DNA of 64,000 nt from Piscinibacter sp. (lineage in GTDB: Bacteria; Pseudomonadota; Gammaproteobacteria; Burkholderiales; Burkholderiaceae_C). Made by a program: the position numbers and the translations under genes. The notes under the pieces were generated by a model. The model did no database searches. It worked only from the letters and a program-made list of their open reading frames with translations, and was not told the DNA's origin. Below are positions 24,030 through 32,675 of this stretch, one piece after another (position 1 is the stretch's first letter; each line of letters begins with the position of its first letter). Location: NCBI GenBank assembly GCA_019635485.1, contig JAHBZL010000004.1, forward strand, positions 111,910 through 175,909, written 5' to 3'.

Positions 24030-26675
24030 ATGAGCCCCGACTTCACCCCCAGCGAGATCGAACGTGCCGCGCAATCGGCCTGGCGCGCCGCGGACGCCTA
24101 CCGCGTCACCGAGGATCCGCGCAAGCCGAAGTTCTACGCCTGCTCGATGCTGCCGTACCCGAGCGGCAAGCTGCACATGGGTCATGTGCGCAACTACACC
24201 ATCAACGACATGCTCGCGCGCCAGCTGCGCATGAAGGGCATGAACGTGCTGATGCCGATGGGCTGGGACGCGTTCGGGCTGCCGGCCGAGAACGCGGCGA
24301 TGAAGAATCGCGTGCCGCCGGCGAAGTGGACCTACGAGAACATCGCCCACATGAAGGGGCAGATGCAGGCGATGGGCCTGGCCATCGACTGGAGCCGCGA
24401 GGTCACGACCTGCGCGCCCGACTACTACAAGTGGAACCAGTGGCTGTTCCTGCAGATGCTGGAGGCCGGCATCGCCGAGCGGCGCACCCAGGTGGTCAAC
24501 TGGGACCCGGTGGACCAGACCGTGCTCGCCAACGAGCAGGTGATCGACGGCCGCGGCTGGCGCAGCGGCGCGCCGGTCGAGAAGCGCGAGATCCCGGGCT
24601 ATTACCTGAAGATCACGCAGTACGCGCAGGAGTTGCTCGACCACGTGCAGCAGCACCTGCCGGGCTGGCCCGAGCGCGTCAAGCTGATGCAGGAGAACTG
24701 GATCGGCCGCAGCGAAGGCGTGCGCTTCGCCTTCACGCACGCGATCCGCGCCGACGACGGCGCGCCGATCGGCGGCGGCCGGATGTACGTCTTCACGACC
24801 CGTGCCGACACCATCATGGGCGTGACCTTCTGCGCCGTCGCGCCGGAGCATCCGCTCGCGCTGCACGCCGCGCGCGCCAACCCGGCGGTGGCCGCGTTCC
24901 TGGAGGAGTGCAAGGCCGGCGGCACGACCGAGGCGGAAATGGCCACGCTCGAGAAGAAGGGTGTGCCCACCGGGCTGGTCGTCGAGCACCCGCTGACGCA
25001 CGAGCCGGTGCCGGTGTGGGTCGGCAACTACGTGCTGATGAGCTACGGCGACGGCGCGGTGATGGGCGTGCCCGGCCACGACGAGCGCGACTTCGCGTTC
25101 GCGAAGAAGTACGGCATCGACATCGTGCAGGTCATCCACGTCGACGGCGAGCACTTCAGCTACGAGCGCTGGCACGACTGGTATGCCGACAAGGAGCGCG
25201 GCGTCACGGTCAACTCCGACCTGTACAGCGGACTGAGCTACAAGCAGGCCGTCGACGCGGTGGCCAAGGCGCTCGCGGCCAAGGGCCTGGGCGAGAAGAA
25301 AGTCACCTGGCGGTTGCGCGACTGGGGCGTCAGCCGCCAGCGCTACTGGGGCACGCCGATCCCGATCATCCATTGCGAGGGGTCCACGGGTCCGGAGGGA
25401 ACCCCCGGGTGCGGCGTCGTGCCGGTGCCCGAGAAGGACCTGCCGGTCGTGCTGCCGGAAGACCTGATCCCGGACGGATCCGGCAACCCGCTGAACAAGT
25501 GCGAGTCGTTCCTGAACGTCGCCTGCCCGAACTGCGGCCGGCCGGCTCGGCGCGAGACGGACACGATGGACACCTTCGTGGACAGCGCCTGGTACTTCAT
25601 GCGCTACTGCGACCCGAAGAACGACCGTGCGATGGTCGGCGCGGGCGCGCTGTACTGGATGCCGATGGACCAGTACATCGGCGGCATCGAACACGCGATC
25701 CTGCACCTGCTGTACGCGCGCTTCTGGACCAAGGTGATGCGCGACCTGAAGCTGGTGCGCGTCGACGAGCCGTTCACGCGCCTGCTGACGCAGGGCATGG
25801 TGCTGAACCACATCTACTCGCGCAAGGGCGCGTCCGGCGGCATCGAGTACTTCTGGCCGCACGAGGTGGAGAACACCTTCGACGCCGACGGCAAGGTGAC
25901 CGGCGCGACGCTGAAGTCCGACGGCTCGGCCGTGACCTACGAGGGCGTGGGCACGATGTCGAAGTCGAAGAACAACGGCGTCGACCCGCAGGAGCTGATC
26001 GACCGCTACGGCGCCGACACGGCGCGCCTGTTCGTGATGTTCGCGTCGCCGCCGGAGCAGACGCTGGAGTGGAACGACGCCGGCGTCGAAGGCGCGAACC
26101 GCTTCCTGAAGCGGCTGTGGAACTTCGGCGTCCGCCAGGGCGATGCACTGCGCGCGGCGGGTGCGCCGGGCACGCTCGACGCCGACGCGAAGGCGCTGCG
26201 CTTCGAGGTGCACTCGGTGCTGCGCCAGGTGAGCTACGACTACGAGCGCATGCAGTACAACACCGTCGTCTCCGGCGCGATGAAGCTGCTCAACGCGCTG
26301 GAGGGCTTCAAGGGCGATGCGCCGGCCGTGCTGCGCGAGGGCTTCGGCATCCTGCTGCGCGCGCTGTACCCGGCCTGCCCGCACACGACCTGGGTGCTGT
26401 GGCAGGAGCTCGGCTACGCGAAGCAGCACGGCGACCTGCTCGACGCACCCTGGCCCGAACCCGACGAGGCGGCGCTGGCGCGCGACGAGATCGAGCTGAT
26501 GCTGCAGGTCAACGGCAAGCTGCGCGGCGCGATCCGTGTGCCGGCCGGCGCCGACAAGGCGGCCATCGAACAGGTCGCGCTGCAGAGTCCGGACCTGCAC
26601 AAGTTCTCGCAGGGCCAGGCGATCAAGAAGGTGATCGTCGTCGCCGGCCGGCTCGTCAACGTCGTGGTCGGATGA
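24030..26675 (+). CDS. leuS: Leucyl-tRNA synthetase
   Basis: An 881-residue class I aminoacyl-tRNA synthetase that charges tRNA-Leu. The HIGH-type motif HMGH is at 49-52, a CP1 editing domain is inserted between about 225 and 420, and the KMSKS-type motif MSKSKNNG is at 643-650, followed by an anticodon-binding domain. ATG at 24030 ([15 protein letters not shown]) is preferred over the in-frame TTG at 24018. It leads the leuS-lptE-holA operon; lptE overlaps its stop. Confidence 0.98.
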   Translation: MSPDFTPSEIERAAQSAWRAADAYRVTEDPRKPKFYACSMLPYPSGKLHMGHVRNYTINDMLARQLRMKGMNVLMPMGWDAFGLPAENAAMKNRVPPAKWTYENIAHMKGQMQAMGLAIDWSREVTTCAPDYYKWNQWLFLQMLEAGIAERRTQVVNWDPVDQTVLANEQVIDGRGWRSGAPVEKREIPGYYLKITQYAQELLDHVQQHLPGWPERVKLMQENWIGRSEGVRFAFTHAIRADDGAPIGGGRMYVFTTRADTIMGVTFCAVAPEHPLALHAARANPAVAAFLEECKAGGTTEAEMATLEKKGVPTGLVVEHPLTHEPVPVWVGNYVLMSYGDGAVMGVPGHDERDFAFAKKYGIDIVQVIHVDGEHFSYERWHDWYADKERGVTVNSDLYSGLSYKQAVDAVAKALAAKGLGEKKVTWRLRDWGVSRQRYWGTPIPIIHCEGSTGPEGTPGCGVVPVPEKDLPVVLPEDLIPDGSGNPLNKCESFLNVACPNCGRPARRETDTMDTFVDSAWYFMRYCDPKNDRAMVGAGALYWMPMDQYIGGIEHAILHLLYARFWTKVMRDLKLVRVDEPFTRLLTQGMVLNHIYSRKGASGGIEYFWPHEVENTFDADGKVTGATLKSDGSAVTYEGVGTMSKSKNNGVDPQELIDRYGADTARLFVMFASPPEQTLEWNDAGVEGANRFLKRLWNFGVRQGDALRAAGAPGTLDADAKALRFEVHSVLRQVSYDYERMQYNTVVSGAMKLLNALEGFKGDAPAVLREGFGILLRALYPACPHTTWVLWQELGYAKQHGDLLDAPWPEPDEAALARDEIELMLQVNGKLRGAIRVPAGADKAAIEQVALQSPDLHKFSQGQAIKKVIVVAGRLVNVVVG

Positions 26676-27166
26676 CCGGCACGCGGCGTTCGCTGCTGCT
26701 GGCCACCGCAGCGCTGGGCCTGGCCGGCTGCGGCTTCGAGCTGAGGCGGGCGCCCGAGCTGCGTTTCCAGACCCTCGCGCTGACGGGCTTCGGCCCGCGC
26801 TCGCCGCTGGCCGACGAGCTGCGCATGAACATCGACGCCAGCCGCACGACGCGCATCGTCGAGACCACCGGCCAGGCGCAGGTGGTGCTCGAGGCGCTGG
26901 CCGACGCGCGCGAGAAGAGCGTCGTCGCGAGCACCGCCGCCGGGCAGGTGCGCGAACTGCAGCTGCGTGCGCGGCTCAAGTTCCGCCTGCGCACGCCGGC
27001 CGGGCGCGAGCTGATCCCGGACACCGAGATCCTGCTGACGCGCGACTTCAGCTACAGCGAGACCGCCGCGCTCGCCAAGGAGCAGGAAGAGGCGTTCCTG
27101 TACCGCGCGATGCAGAGCGACATCGTGGCGCAGGTGATGCGCCGGCTCGCCTCGGTGAGCGTCTGA
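26672..27166 (+). CDS. lptE: LPS-assembly lipoprotein LptE
   Basis: A 164-residue lipoprotein with lipobox LAGC and the typical GFELRR start of the mature domain. It plugs the LptD barrel, whose gene is also in this window (40.6-43 kb), and delivers lipopolysaccharide to the outer leaflet. Translationally coupled to leuS (ATGA). Confidence 0.93.
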   Translation: MTGTRRSLLLATAALGLAGCGFELRRAPELRFQTLALTGFGPRSPLADELRMNIDASRTTRIVETTGQAQVVLEALADAREKSVVASTAAGQVRELQLRARLKFRLRTPAGRELIPDTEILLTRDFSYSETAALAKEQEEAFLYRAMQSDIVAQVMRRLASVSV

Positions 27167-27205
27167 CGTGAACGGCTCCCGGCCCCGCCTCATCGGACAC
27201 TGAAC

Positions 27206-28306
27206 ATGCAGGTACGCGCCGACCAGCTCGAACAGCACCTGGCCCGCGGCCTGCGGCCGCTGTACACGGTCTGGGGCGACGAGCCGCTGCTCGCGCAGGA
27301 GGCGGGCGACGCGATCCGTGCCGCGGCGCGCGCCAGCGGCTGCAGCGAGCGCCAGGTGCACACCGTCAGCGGCGCGCACTTCGACTGGAGCGGACTGCTC
27401 GGCGCCTCGCAGGCGCTGAGCCTGTTCGCGGAGCGCCAGCTGATCGAGATCCGCATCCCCGGCGGCAAACCCGGCAAGGACGGCTCCGAGGCGCTGCAGC
27501 GCTACTGCGCCCAGCTCAGCGAGGACGTGGTCACGCTGGTCACGCTGCCGCGGCTGGACCGTACGCAGCAGAGCAGCGCCTGGTTCACCGCGCTGGACGG
27601 CGCCGGCGTGACCGTGCGCGTCGACCCGGTCGAGCGCAAGGCGCTGCCGCAGTGGATCGCCCAGCGGCTGGCGCGCCAGCAGCAGCGCGTCGAGGCCGGC
27701 GAGGCGGGCCAGCGCACGCTGGCCTTCTTCGCGGACCGCGTCGAGGGCAACCTGCTCGCGGCGCACCAGGAGATCGCCAAGCTCGGCCTGCTCTACCCGG
27801 CCGGCGAGCTCGGCTTCGAGCAGGTCGAGGCGGCGGTGCTCAACGTGGCGCGCTACGACGTGTTCAAGCTCGGCGAGGCGGTGCTGGCCGGCCAGGTGGC
27901 GCGCGCGCTGCGCATGCTCGACGGCCTGCAGGCCGAGGGCGAGGCGGCGGTGCTGGTGCATTGGTCGCTGGCCGAGGACATCCGTGCGCTCAAGCGCGTC
28001 CGGGACGCGGTCGCTGCCGGCAAGCCGTTGCCGATGGCGCTGCGCGAGAACCGCGTCTGGGGCGCCAAGGAACGCCTGTTCGAGCGCGGCGTGCCGCTGC
28101 TGACCGAGAACACGCTGGCGGCGCTGCTGGACGCCGCGCAGGTCTGCGACGGGCTGGTCAAGGGCCTGCGCCACCCGGACTGGCCGGCGGACGCCTGGGC
28201 CGGCCTGCGCCGCCTCGTGCTGATGCTGGTCGAGCCGTTGGCGGCCGCGCCGGGCGGTGCGCGCAGCCGCGGCGCGCCACCACGCTTCGCGCTGAGCGCT
28301 CAGTAG
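27206..28306 (+). CDS. holA: DNA polymerase III subunit delta
   Basis: A 366-residue clamp-loader delta subunit that opens the beta sliding clamp. The N-terminal domain shows the VWGDEPLLAQEAGDAIR signature, and the collar region contains MALRENRVWGAKERLFER. Third gene of the conserved leuS-lptE-holA block. Its end overlaps the convergent reductase gene by seven bases. Confidence 0.95.
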   Translation: MQVRADQLEQHLARGLRPLYTVWGDEPLLAQEAGDAIRAAARASGCSERQVHTVSGAHFDWSGLLGASQALSLFAERQLIEIRIPGGKPGKDGSEALQRYCAQLSEDVVTLVTLPRLDRTQQSSAWFTALDGAGVTVRVDPVERKALPQWIAQRLARQQQRVEAGEAGQRTLAFFADRVEGNLLAAHQEIAKLGLLYPAGELGFEQVEAAVLNVARYDVFKLGEAVLAGQVARALRMLDGLQAEGEAAVLVHWSLAEDIRALKRVRDAVAAGKPLPMALRENRVWGAKERLFERGVPLLTENTLAALLDAAQVCDGLVKGLRHPDWPADAWAGLRRLVLMLVEPLAAAPGGARSRGAPPRFALSAQ

Positions 28307-29199
28307 CCGCGCGCGCGGTCGACCAGGTGCTGAAGCGGCGCGCCGGCGCGCAGCGCGCGCACCTGCGCCGCGACGATCGCGGCGGCGCTGCGCGGATCGG
28401 TCTGCGCCGCGACGTGCGGCAGCACCGTCACGCGCGGGTGCGACCAGTAGCGGTGCTCCGGCGGCAGCGGCTCGGTGTGGAACACGTCGAGCACGGCATG
28501 GCGCAGCTGGCCGCCGTCCAGCGCCGCGAGCAGATCGGCGTCGACCACGTGCGCGCCGCGCGCCAGGTTGACGAGGCCGGCGCCGCGCCGCATCGCGGCG
28601 AATGCACGCGCGTCCAGCAGCCCCTGCGTGGCCGGCGTCAGCGGCAGCAGGTTCACGACCACATCCGCGTCACCCAGCAGATCGGGCCAGCGACCCTCGC
28701 GGGTGCTCCAGCCGAGCACGCGGTAGCCGTTGGCCTCGAGCCGGCGCCGCACCGCCATGCCCATCTGGCCCTGGCCGAGCACGACCACGGCGATCTCGTC
28801 GGCGCGCCGCTGCGGCCAGGGCTGCCACTGGGCGCGGCGCTGCTGCGCGGCGTAGTCGAAGCAGTCGCGCTGCAGCGACAGCACGGCCCACAGTGCGGTC
28901 TGCGCCATCGCCTCGCTCATCGCCGGGTCGACCATGCGCGCGAGCGGCACGTCCGGCGGCAGCGTCGGATCGGCCAGCAGGCGCTCGACCCCGGCCCACA
29001 GCGACTGGATCAGGCGCAATCCGCCCAGCCCCTGCAGCGCGCCGGGCGGCGGGTTGGCGACCAGCGCGATGTCGACCGACGTGGCCGCATCGGCCGGGCG
29101 CTCGTCGACGATCGTCTCGTGCGGCAGCAGCGCGCGCAGCAGCGTCAGCCACTGCAGCCGCTCGGCCGCGTCGAGCCGCGAGGCGAGCAGGATCGTCAT
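28300..29199 (-). CDS. Glyoxylate/hydroxypyruvate reductase-like 2-hydroxyacid dehydrogenase
   Basis: A 299-residue D-isomer 2-hydroxyacid dehydrogenase closest in plan to GhrA. It has the NAD(P)-binding motif [16 protein letters not shown] (GxGxMG), the catalytic arginine in [12 protein letters not shown], a glutamate in [11 protein letters not shown] and the final histidine in [10 protein letters not shown]. It should reduce glyoxylate or hydroxypyruvate. The ATG overlaps the pncC stop, making it the last gene of the thiL-pgpA-pncC run. Confidence 0.87.
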   Translation of the reverse strand: MTILLASRLDAAERLQWLTLLRALLPHETIVDERPADAATSVDIALVANPPPGALQGLGGLRLIQSLWAGVERLLADPTLPPDVPLARMVDPAMSEAMAQTALWAVLSLQRDCFDYAAQQRRAQWQPWPQRRADEIAVVVLGQGQMGMAVRRRLEANGYRVLGWSTREGRWPDLLGDADVVVNLLPLTPATQGLLDARAFAAMRRGAGLVNLARGAHVVDADLLAALDGGQLRHAVLDVFHTEPLPPEHRYWSHPRVTVLPHVAAQTDPRSAAAIVAAQVRALRAGAPLQHLVDRARGY

Positions 29200-29678
29200 G
29201 CGATCGCGTCGCGCAGCGCCTGCAGCGCGATGGCCGTGGTCTGTTCGCGCACCGCCGCCCGGTCGCCGTCGAGCTGCAGGCGTCGTGCGACCGGTTCGTC
29301 CCCGCGCCGCGCGATCGCCAGCCACACGGTGCCCACCGGCTTGCCCGGCACGGCGCCGCCCGGGCCGGCAATGCCGGTCACGGCCACCGCCCAGTCGGCC
29401 GGCGAGTGCGCCAGCGCCCCCTGTGCCATGGCCCGCACGACCGCCTCGCTGACCGCGCCGTGCGCGGCGATCAGCGGCGCCGGCACGCCCAGGCTTTCGG
29501 TCTTGGCCTCGTTCGAGTAGGTCACGAAGCCGCGCTCGAACCAGTCGCTCGAGCCGGCCACCGACGTGCAGGCGGCGGCGATCAATCCGCCGGTGCAGGA
29601 CTCGGCGGCCACCAGGCGCCGGCCCGACGTGCGCAGCGCCTCGCCGAGCGCCAGCACGGCAGCTTCGAACTGCTTCAC
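29196..29678 (-). CDS. pncC: Nicotinamide-nucleotide amidohydrolase (CinA C-terminal domain family)
   Basis: A 160-residue CinA-C domain protein with the signature [26 protein letters not shown] and VTGIAGPGG. It deamidates NMN to NaMN in pyridine nucleotide recycling. I take the GTG at 29678, which forms a GTGA overlap with the pgpA stop; an upstream ATG at 29714 would intrude 40 bases into pgpA. Confidence 0.9.
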   Translation of the reverse strand: MKQFEAAVLALGEALRTSGRRLVAAESCTGGLIAAACTSVAGSSDWFERGFVTYSNEAKTESLGVPAPLIAAHGAVSEAVVRAMAQGALAHSPADWAVAVTGIAGPGGAVPGKPVGTVWLAIARRGDEPVARRLQLDGDRAAVREQTTAIALQALRDAIA

Positions 29679-30181
29679 CACCACCTCCAGAGCGCGAACA
29701 GCAGCAGCGTACACAGCGCCGCCACGAGGTCGTCGAACAGGATGCCGAAGCCCTGCGCCCAGCCGGGCGGCTGGCCACGCCGCCCCTTGAACAACCGGTC
29801 AGCCCAGGCGACCGGGCCGGGCTTGGCCGCGTCGAAGATGCGGAACAGCACGAACGCCGCCAGCTGGGCCCAGAAGCCGGCCGGCGTGACGATCCACAGC
29901 ACGATCCAGAACGCGAGCACCTCGTCCCAGACGATCGCACCCGGGTCGGCACTGCCGAGGTGGCGCGCGGTCGCGGTGCAGGCCCACCAGCCGATGCCGA
30001 AGGCCGCGACGAGCAGCAGCGCCACCTGGCCGTCGCTGAGGGCATCGCGGAAGAGCCAGAACACCAGCCAGGCCCACAGCGTGCCGACCGTGCCCGGCGC
30101 ACGCGGCGCGAGGCCGCTGCCGAAGCCCAGCGCGATCGGGTGCGCCGGGTGGGCGAACAGGAACCGGGCGTCCGGCCTCAC
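29675..30181 (-). CDS. pgpA: Phosphatidylglycerophosphatase A
   Basis: A 168-residue membrane phosphatase with the PgpA signatures [10 protein letters not shown] and the C-terminal acidic [13 protein letters not shown], and several hydrophobic segments. It dephosphorylates phosphatidylglycerol phosphate to phosphatidylglycerol at the inner membrane. Start is GTG at 30181, overlapping the thiL stop. The thiL-pgpA-cinA order is conserved in betaproteobacteria. Confidence 0.94.
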   Translation of the reverse strand: MRPDARFLFAHPAHPIALGFGSGLAPRAPGTVGTLWAWLVFWLFRDALSDGQVALLLVAAFGIGWWACTATARHLGSADPGAIVWDEVLAFWIVLWIVTPAGFWAQLAAFVLFRIFDAAKPGPVAWADRLFKGRRGQPPGWAQGFGILFDDLVAALCTLLLFALWRWW

Positions 30182-31137
30182 GTGCGGAAATGGTCGAAGG
30201 AGCCGAAGGTGTGCGCGACGGTCGCGCCGCCGCGGTCGACCAGGCGCAGCCCGGGCGCGGCCTCGATGCGGCCGATGCGCGTGACGGCGACGCCGGCCGC
30301 ACGCGCCGCGACCTGCACGCGGTCGGCATCGTGCGACGCGGCGGAGAAGACCAGCTCGTAGTCGTCCCCGCCGGCGAGCGTGCATTCGCGCTGCCAGGCG
30401 AGGGTCTGCGCCGCGAGGACCGCGCTGCGCGGCACCGCATCGACCTCGACGCTGGCGCCCACGCCGGAACGCGCCAGGATGTGCCCGAGGTCGCCGAGCA
30501 GCCCGTCGGAGACGTCGATCGCACTCGTCGCGAGGCTGCGCAGCGCGAGGCCGAGCGCCACGCGCGGCTGCGGCCGCTCCATCGCCGCGCGCACGCGCTC
30601 GAACTGTTCGCCGGGCAGCGCCAGCGTGCCGCGGAAGGCTTCGAGCGCGAGGCGCGCATCGCCGACCGTGCCGCTGACGTACAACTCGTCGCCGGGCCGC
30701 GCACCGCTGCGCAGCAGCGCCTGGCCGGCGGGCACCTCACCGAACACGGTCAGGCACAGGTTCAAAGGCCCCTGCGTGGTGTCGCCGCCGACCAGCTCGA
30801 TGCCGTGTTCATCGGCCAGCGCGAACAGGCCGCGCGCGAAGCCGTCGAGGAAGGCCTCGTCGGCGCGCGGCAGCGCGAGCGCCAGCGTGAACGCCAGCGG
30901 GCGGGCGCCGCACGCCGCCAGGTCGCTCAGGTTGACCGCCAGCGCCTTGTGGCCGAGCCGCTCCGGCGCGACCGTGGACAGGAAATGCCGGCCCTCGACC
31001 AGCATGTCGCTCGAGACCGCGAGCTGCATGCCCGGCGCCGGGGCGAGCAGCGCGCAGTCGTCGCCGATGCCCAGCGCGGACCGTCGCACCGGCCGGGTGA
31101 AGTACTTCGCGATCAGGTCGAATTCGCCGAGCGGCAT
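30178..31137 (-). CDS. thiL: Thiamine-monophosphate kinase
   Basis: A 319-residue ThiL of the PurM/AIR synthetase fold, starting MPLGEFDLIAKYF, with the GIGDDCALL metal site, the LAVNLSDLAACGARPLAF signature and GGDDYELVF near the C-terminus. It phosphorylates thiamine monophosphate to the diphosphate cofactor. The gene starts one base after the SPFH gene ends on the same strand. No TPP riboswitch is seen. Confidence 0.96.
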   Translation of the reverse strand: MPLGEFDLIAKYFTRPVRRSALGIGDDCALLAPAPGMQLAVSSDMLVEGRHFLSTVAPERLGHKALAVNLSDLAACGARPLAFTLALALPRADEAFLDGFARGLFALADEHGIELVGGDTTQGPLNLCLTVFGEVPAGQALLRSGARPGDELYVSGTVGDARLALEAFRGTLALPGEQFERVRAAMERPQPRVALGLALRSLATSAIDVSDGLLGDLGHILARSGVGASVEVDAVPRSAVLAAQTLAWQRECTLAGGDDYELVFSAASHDADRVQVAARAAGVAVTRIGRIEAAPGLRLVDRGGATVAHTFGSFDHFRT

Positions 31138-31138
31138 G

Positions 31139-31975
31139 TCACTTGCCGATGCTGATGAGCGGCGCGGTCTGCATCGTGGCCGGAAGCACGACGGTCGTCG
31201 TGCCGCCCTTCTCGGCGAACTTCTGCAGCGCGAGGTTCGACTCGTGCTGCAGGTACTCGCGGGTCAGGCTCTGATTGATGATCTGGTTCGCCTTCGCGAT
31301 GCCTTCGGCCCGCTTGATCTCGACCTGCGCCTCGGCCTCGGCGATGGCGATGCGCTGCTTGGTGGTCTCGAGCTGCTTCTGCGCCGCGACCGAGTCCTGG
31401 ATCGCCTTCTCGATCGCCGGATCGGTGGTCAGGGCGCGGATCACGACGCGCGTCACCGCGAAGACGCCCTTGTCGTTGTTGTTCAGCTCCGCCTGCAGCG
31501 AGCGGCGCACCGCCGCGGCCAGCTCGTCGCGCTGCGTGTGCATGACGAGGCTGTCGATGCGCGCGGTCTGCTCGTACACCGCGTTGCGGGCCAGGCGTAC
31601 CACCAGGCCGTGCGCCGGCAGGCCGACCCGGCTGCCTTCGTCGCGGGTGTGCTGGCCGGCGTACTTGACGTAGAGATCGGCCACCTGCTGCGGATCGGCG
31701 CGGTAGTAGACCGAGACGTCGAGATCGCGCAGCGACAGGTTGTCGCGCGCCTTGGGCGTCAGGTCGTTCAGGTCGATGGCGATCTCCTTGGCGGAGAACT
31801 CCTGCACGCCGCTGATGCCGGGCACGCCCATGAACAGCCCCGGTTCGACCTCGTCGGCCGACACCCGGCCCAGCGTCGTGCGCACGCCGACGTTGCCCGA
31901 TTCGATCGTCCCGCAACTCGTGGCGGCCAGCGCCAGCCCCAGCACGACGAGCACCGCCAACACCACGCGTGTCAC
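31139..31975 (-). CDS. SPFH/prohibitin-family lipoprotein
   Basis: About 278 residues. A hydrophobic N-terminus ends in a lipobox-like ATSC, after which the mature part begins GTIESGNVGVRTTLGRV and continues as a band-7/SPFH domain, with a long charged coiled coil (about 200-250) EKAIQDSVAAQKQLETTKQRI-like in character. Such proteins form ring assemblies at membranes; the target is unknown. The in-frame ATG at 31990 has its GGGAGG inside its own first codons, so that sequence more likely serves as the ribosome-binding site for the GTG at 31975 (or 31978). It lies between the two-component genes and thiL on the same strand. Confidence 0.82.
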   Translation of the reverse strand: MTRVVLAVLVVLGLALAATSCGTIESGNVGVRTTLGRVSADEVEPGLFMGVPGISGVQEFSAKEIAIDLNDLTPKARDNLSLRDLDVSVYYRADPQQVADLYVKYAGQHTRDEGSRVGLPAHGLVVRLARNAVYEQTARIDSLVMHTQRDELAAAVRRSLQAELNNNDKGVFAVTRVVIRALTTDPAIEKAIQDSVAAQKQLETTKQRIAIAEAEAQVEIKRAEGIAKANQIINQSLTREYLQHESNLALQKFAEKGGTTTVVLPATMQTAPLISIGK

Positions 31976-31991
31976 CACATCGCCTCCCATC

Positions 31992-32005
31992 GCGGCACAT
32001 GCCGC
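31992..32005 (-). terminator. Small hairpin between response-regulator and SPFH genes
   Basis: GCGGCA (31992-31997) and TGCCGC (32000-32005) are complementary, separated by two bases. A compact cruciform or weak attenuator; no U-run follows on the minus strand. Confidence 0.25.
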
Positions 32006-32012
32006 TGCGGGA

Positions 32013-32675
32013 TTATGGGTTCGCCTCGCCCTCGCGCAGCAGGTTGGCCAGCTCGACCGCCGAACGCACCTCCATCTTCTCGAACACCCGGGCGCGATGG
32101 ACCTCGACGGTGCGCACGCTGATGCCCAGGTCGTCGGCGATCAGCTTGTTGGGCCGCCCGTCGATCACCAGCCGCATCACGTCGCGCTCGCGCTCGGTCA
32201 GTTCGCCCAGGCGCCGCTGCACGCCTTCGCGCTGCAGCCGCGCGCGGATGGCCTCGCCGCTGCGCGCGAGCGCCTGCTCGACACGATCGACCAGCGCGTT
32301 GTCCGAGAACGGCTTCTCGACGAAGTCGAAGGCGCCGCGCTTGACCGCCGCCACAGCCGTGGGCACGTCGCCGTGCCCGGTCAGGAAAATCACCGGCAGC
32401 GCGCCCACCAGGCCGCGCTCGACCAGGCGCTCGAACAGCGCCAGCCCGCTCATGCCCGGCATGCGCACGTCCAGCAGCAGGCAGCTCGGCGCCGGCGGCC
32501 AGGCGGCCCGGCTGGCCGGGTCCTTGGCCTCCAGCATCGCCAGGAAGGCCTCGGCGCTCGCGAAGCCCTCGGACAGCAGGCGGCGCGAGCGCAGCAGCCA
32601 GCCGAGCGCGTCGCGCAGCACGTCCTCGTCGTCGACGAGGTAGACGATCGGCAGGCCGAGCGGAGGGCTGTTCAT
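32013..32675 (-). CDS. FixJ/DctR-type response regulator
   Basis: A 220-residue regulator. The receiver domain (1-125) has acidic DDED at 15-18, phosphoacceptor Asp69 in LLLDVRMPG and lysine in FVEKPF. The C-terminal LuxR-type HTH (about 155-215) contains LTERERDVMRLVIDGRPNKLIADDLGISVRTVEVHR. This FixJ-like layout matches DctR of Rhodobacter, which controls C4-dicarboxylate uptake. The start abuts the stop of the cognate kinase gene. Target genes probably include maeB or a dicarboxylate transporter (inference). Confidence 0.92.
   Translation of the reverse strand: MNSPPLGLPIVYLVDDEDVLRDALGWLLRSRRLLSEGFASAEAFLAMLEAKDPASRAAWPPAPSCLLLDVRMPGMSGLALFERLVERGLVGALPVIFLTGHGDVPTAVAAVKRGAFDFVEKPFSDNALVDRVEQALARSGEAIRARLQREGVQRRLGELTERERDVMRLVIDGRPNKLIADDLGISVRTVEVHRARVFEKMEVRSAVELANLLREGEANP

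Noticed and set aside
21258-26600. A 1780-codon open frame on the minus strand opposite the cytochrome lipoprotein and leuS genes
   Set aside because: It is antisense to clearly real genes, has composition typical of high-GC shadow frames (Arg/Ala/Val/His-rich, no domains) and no family resemblance.
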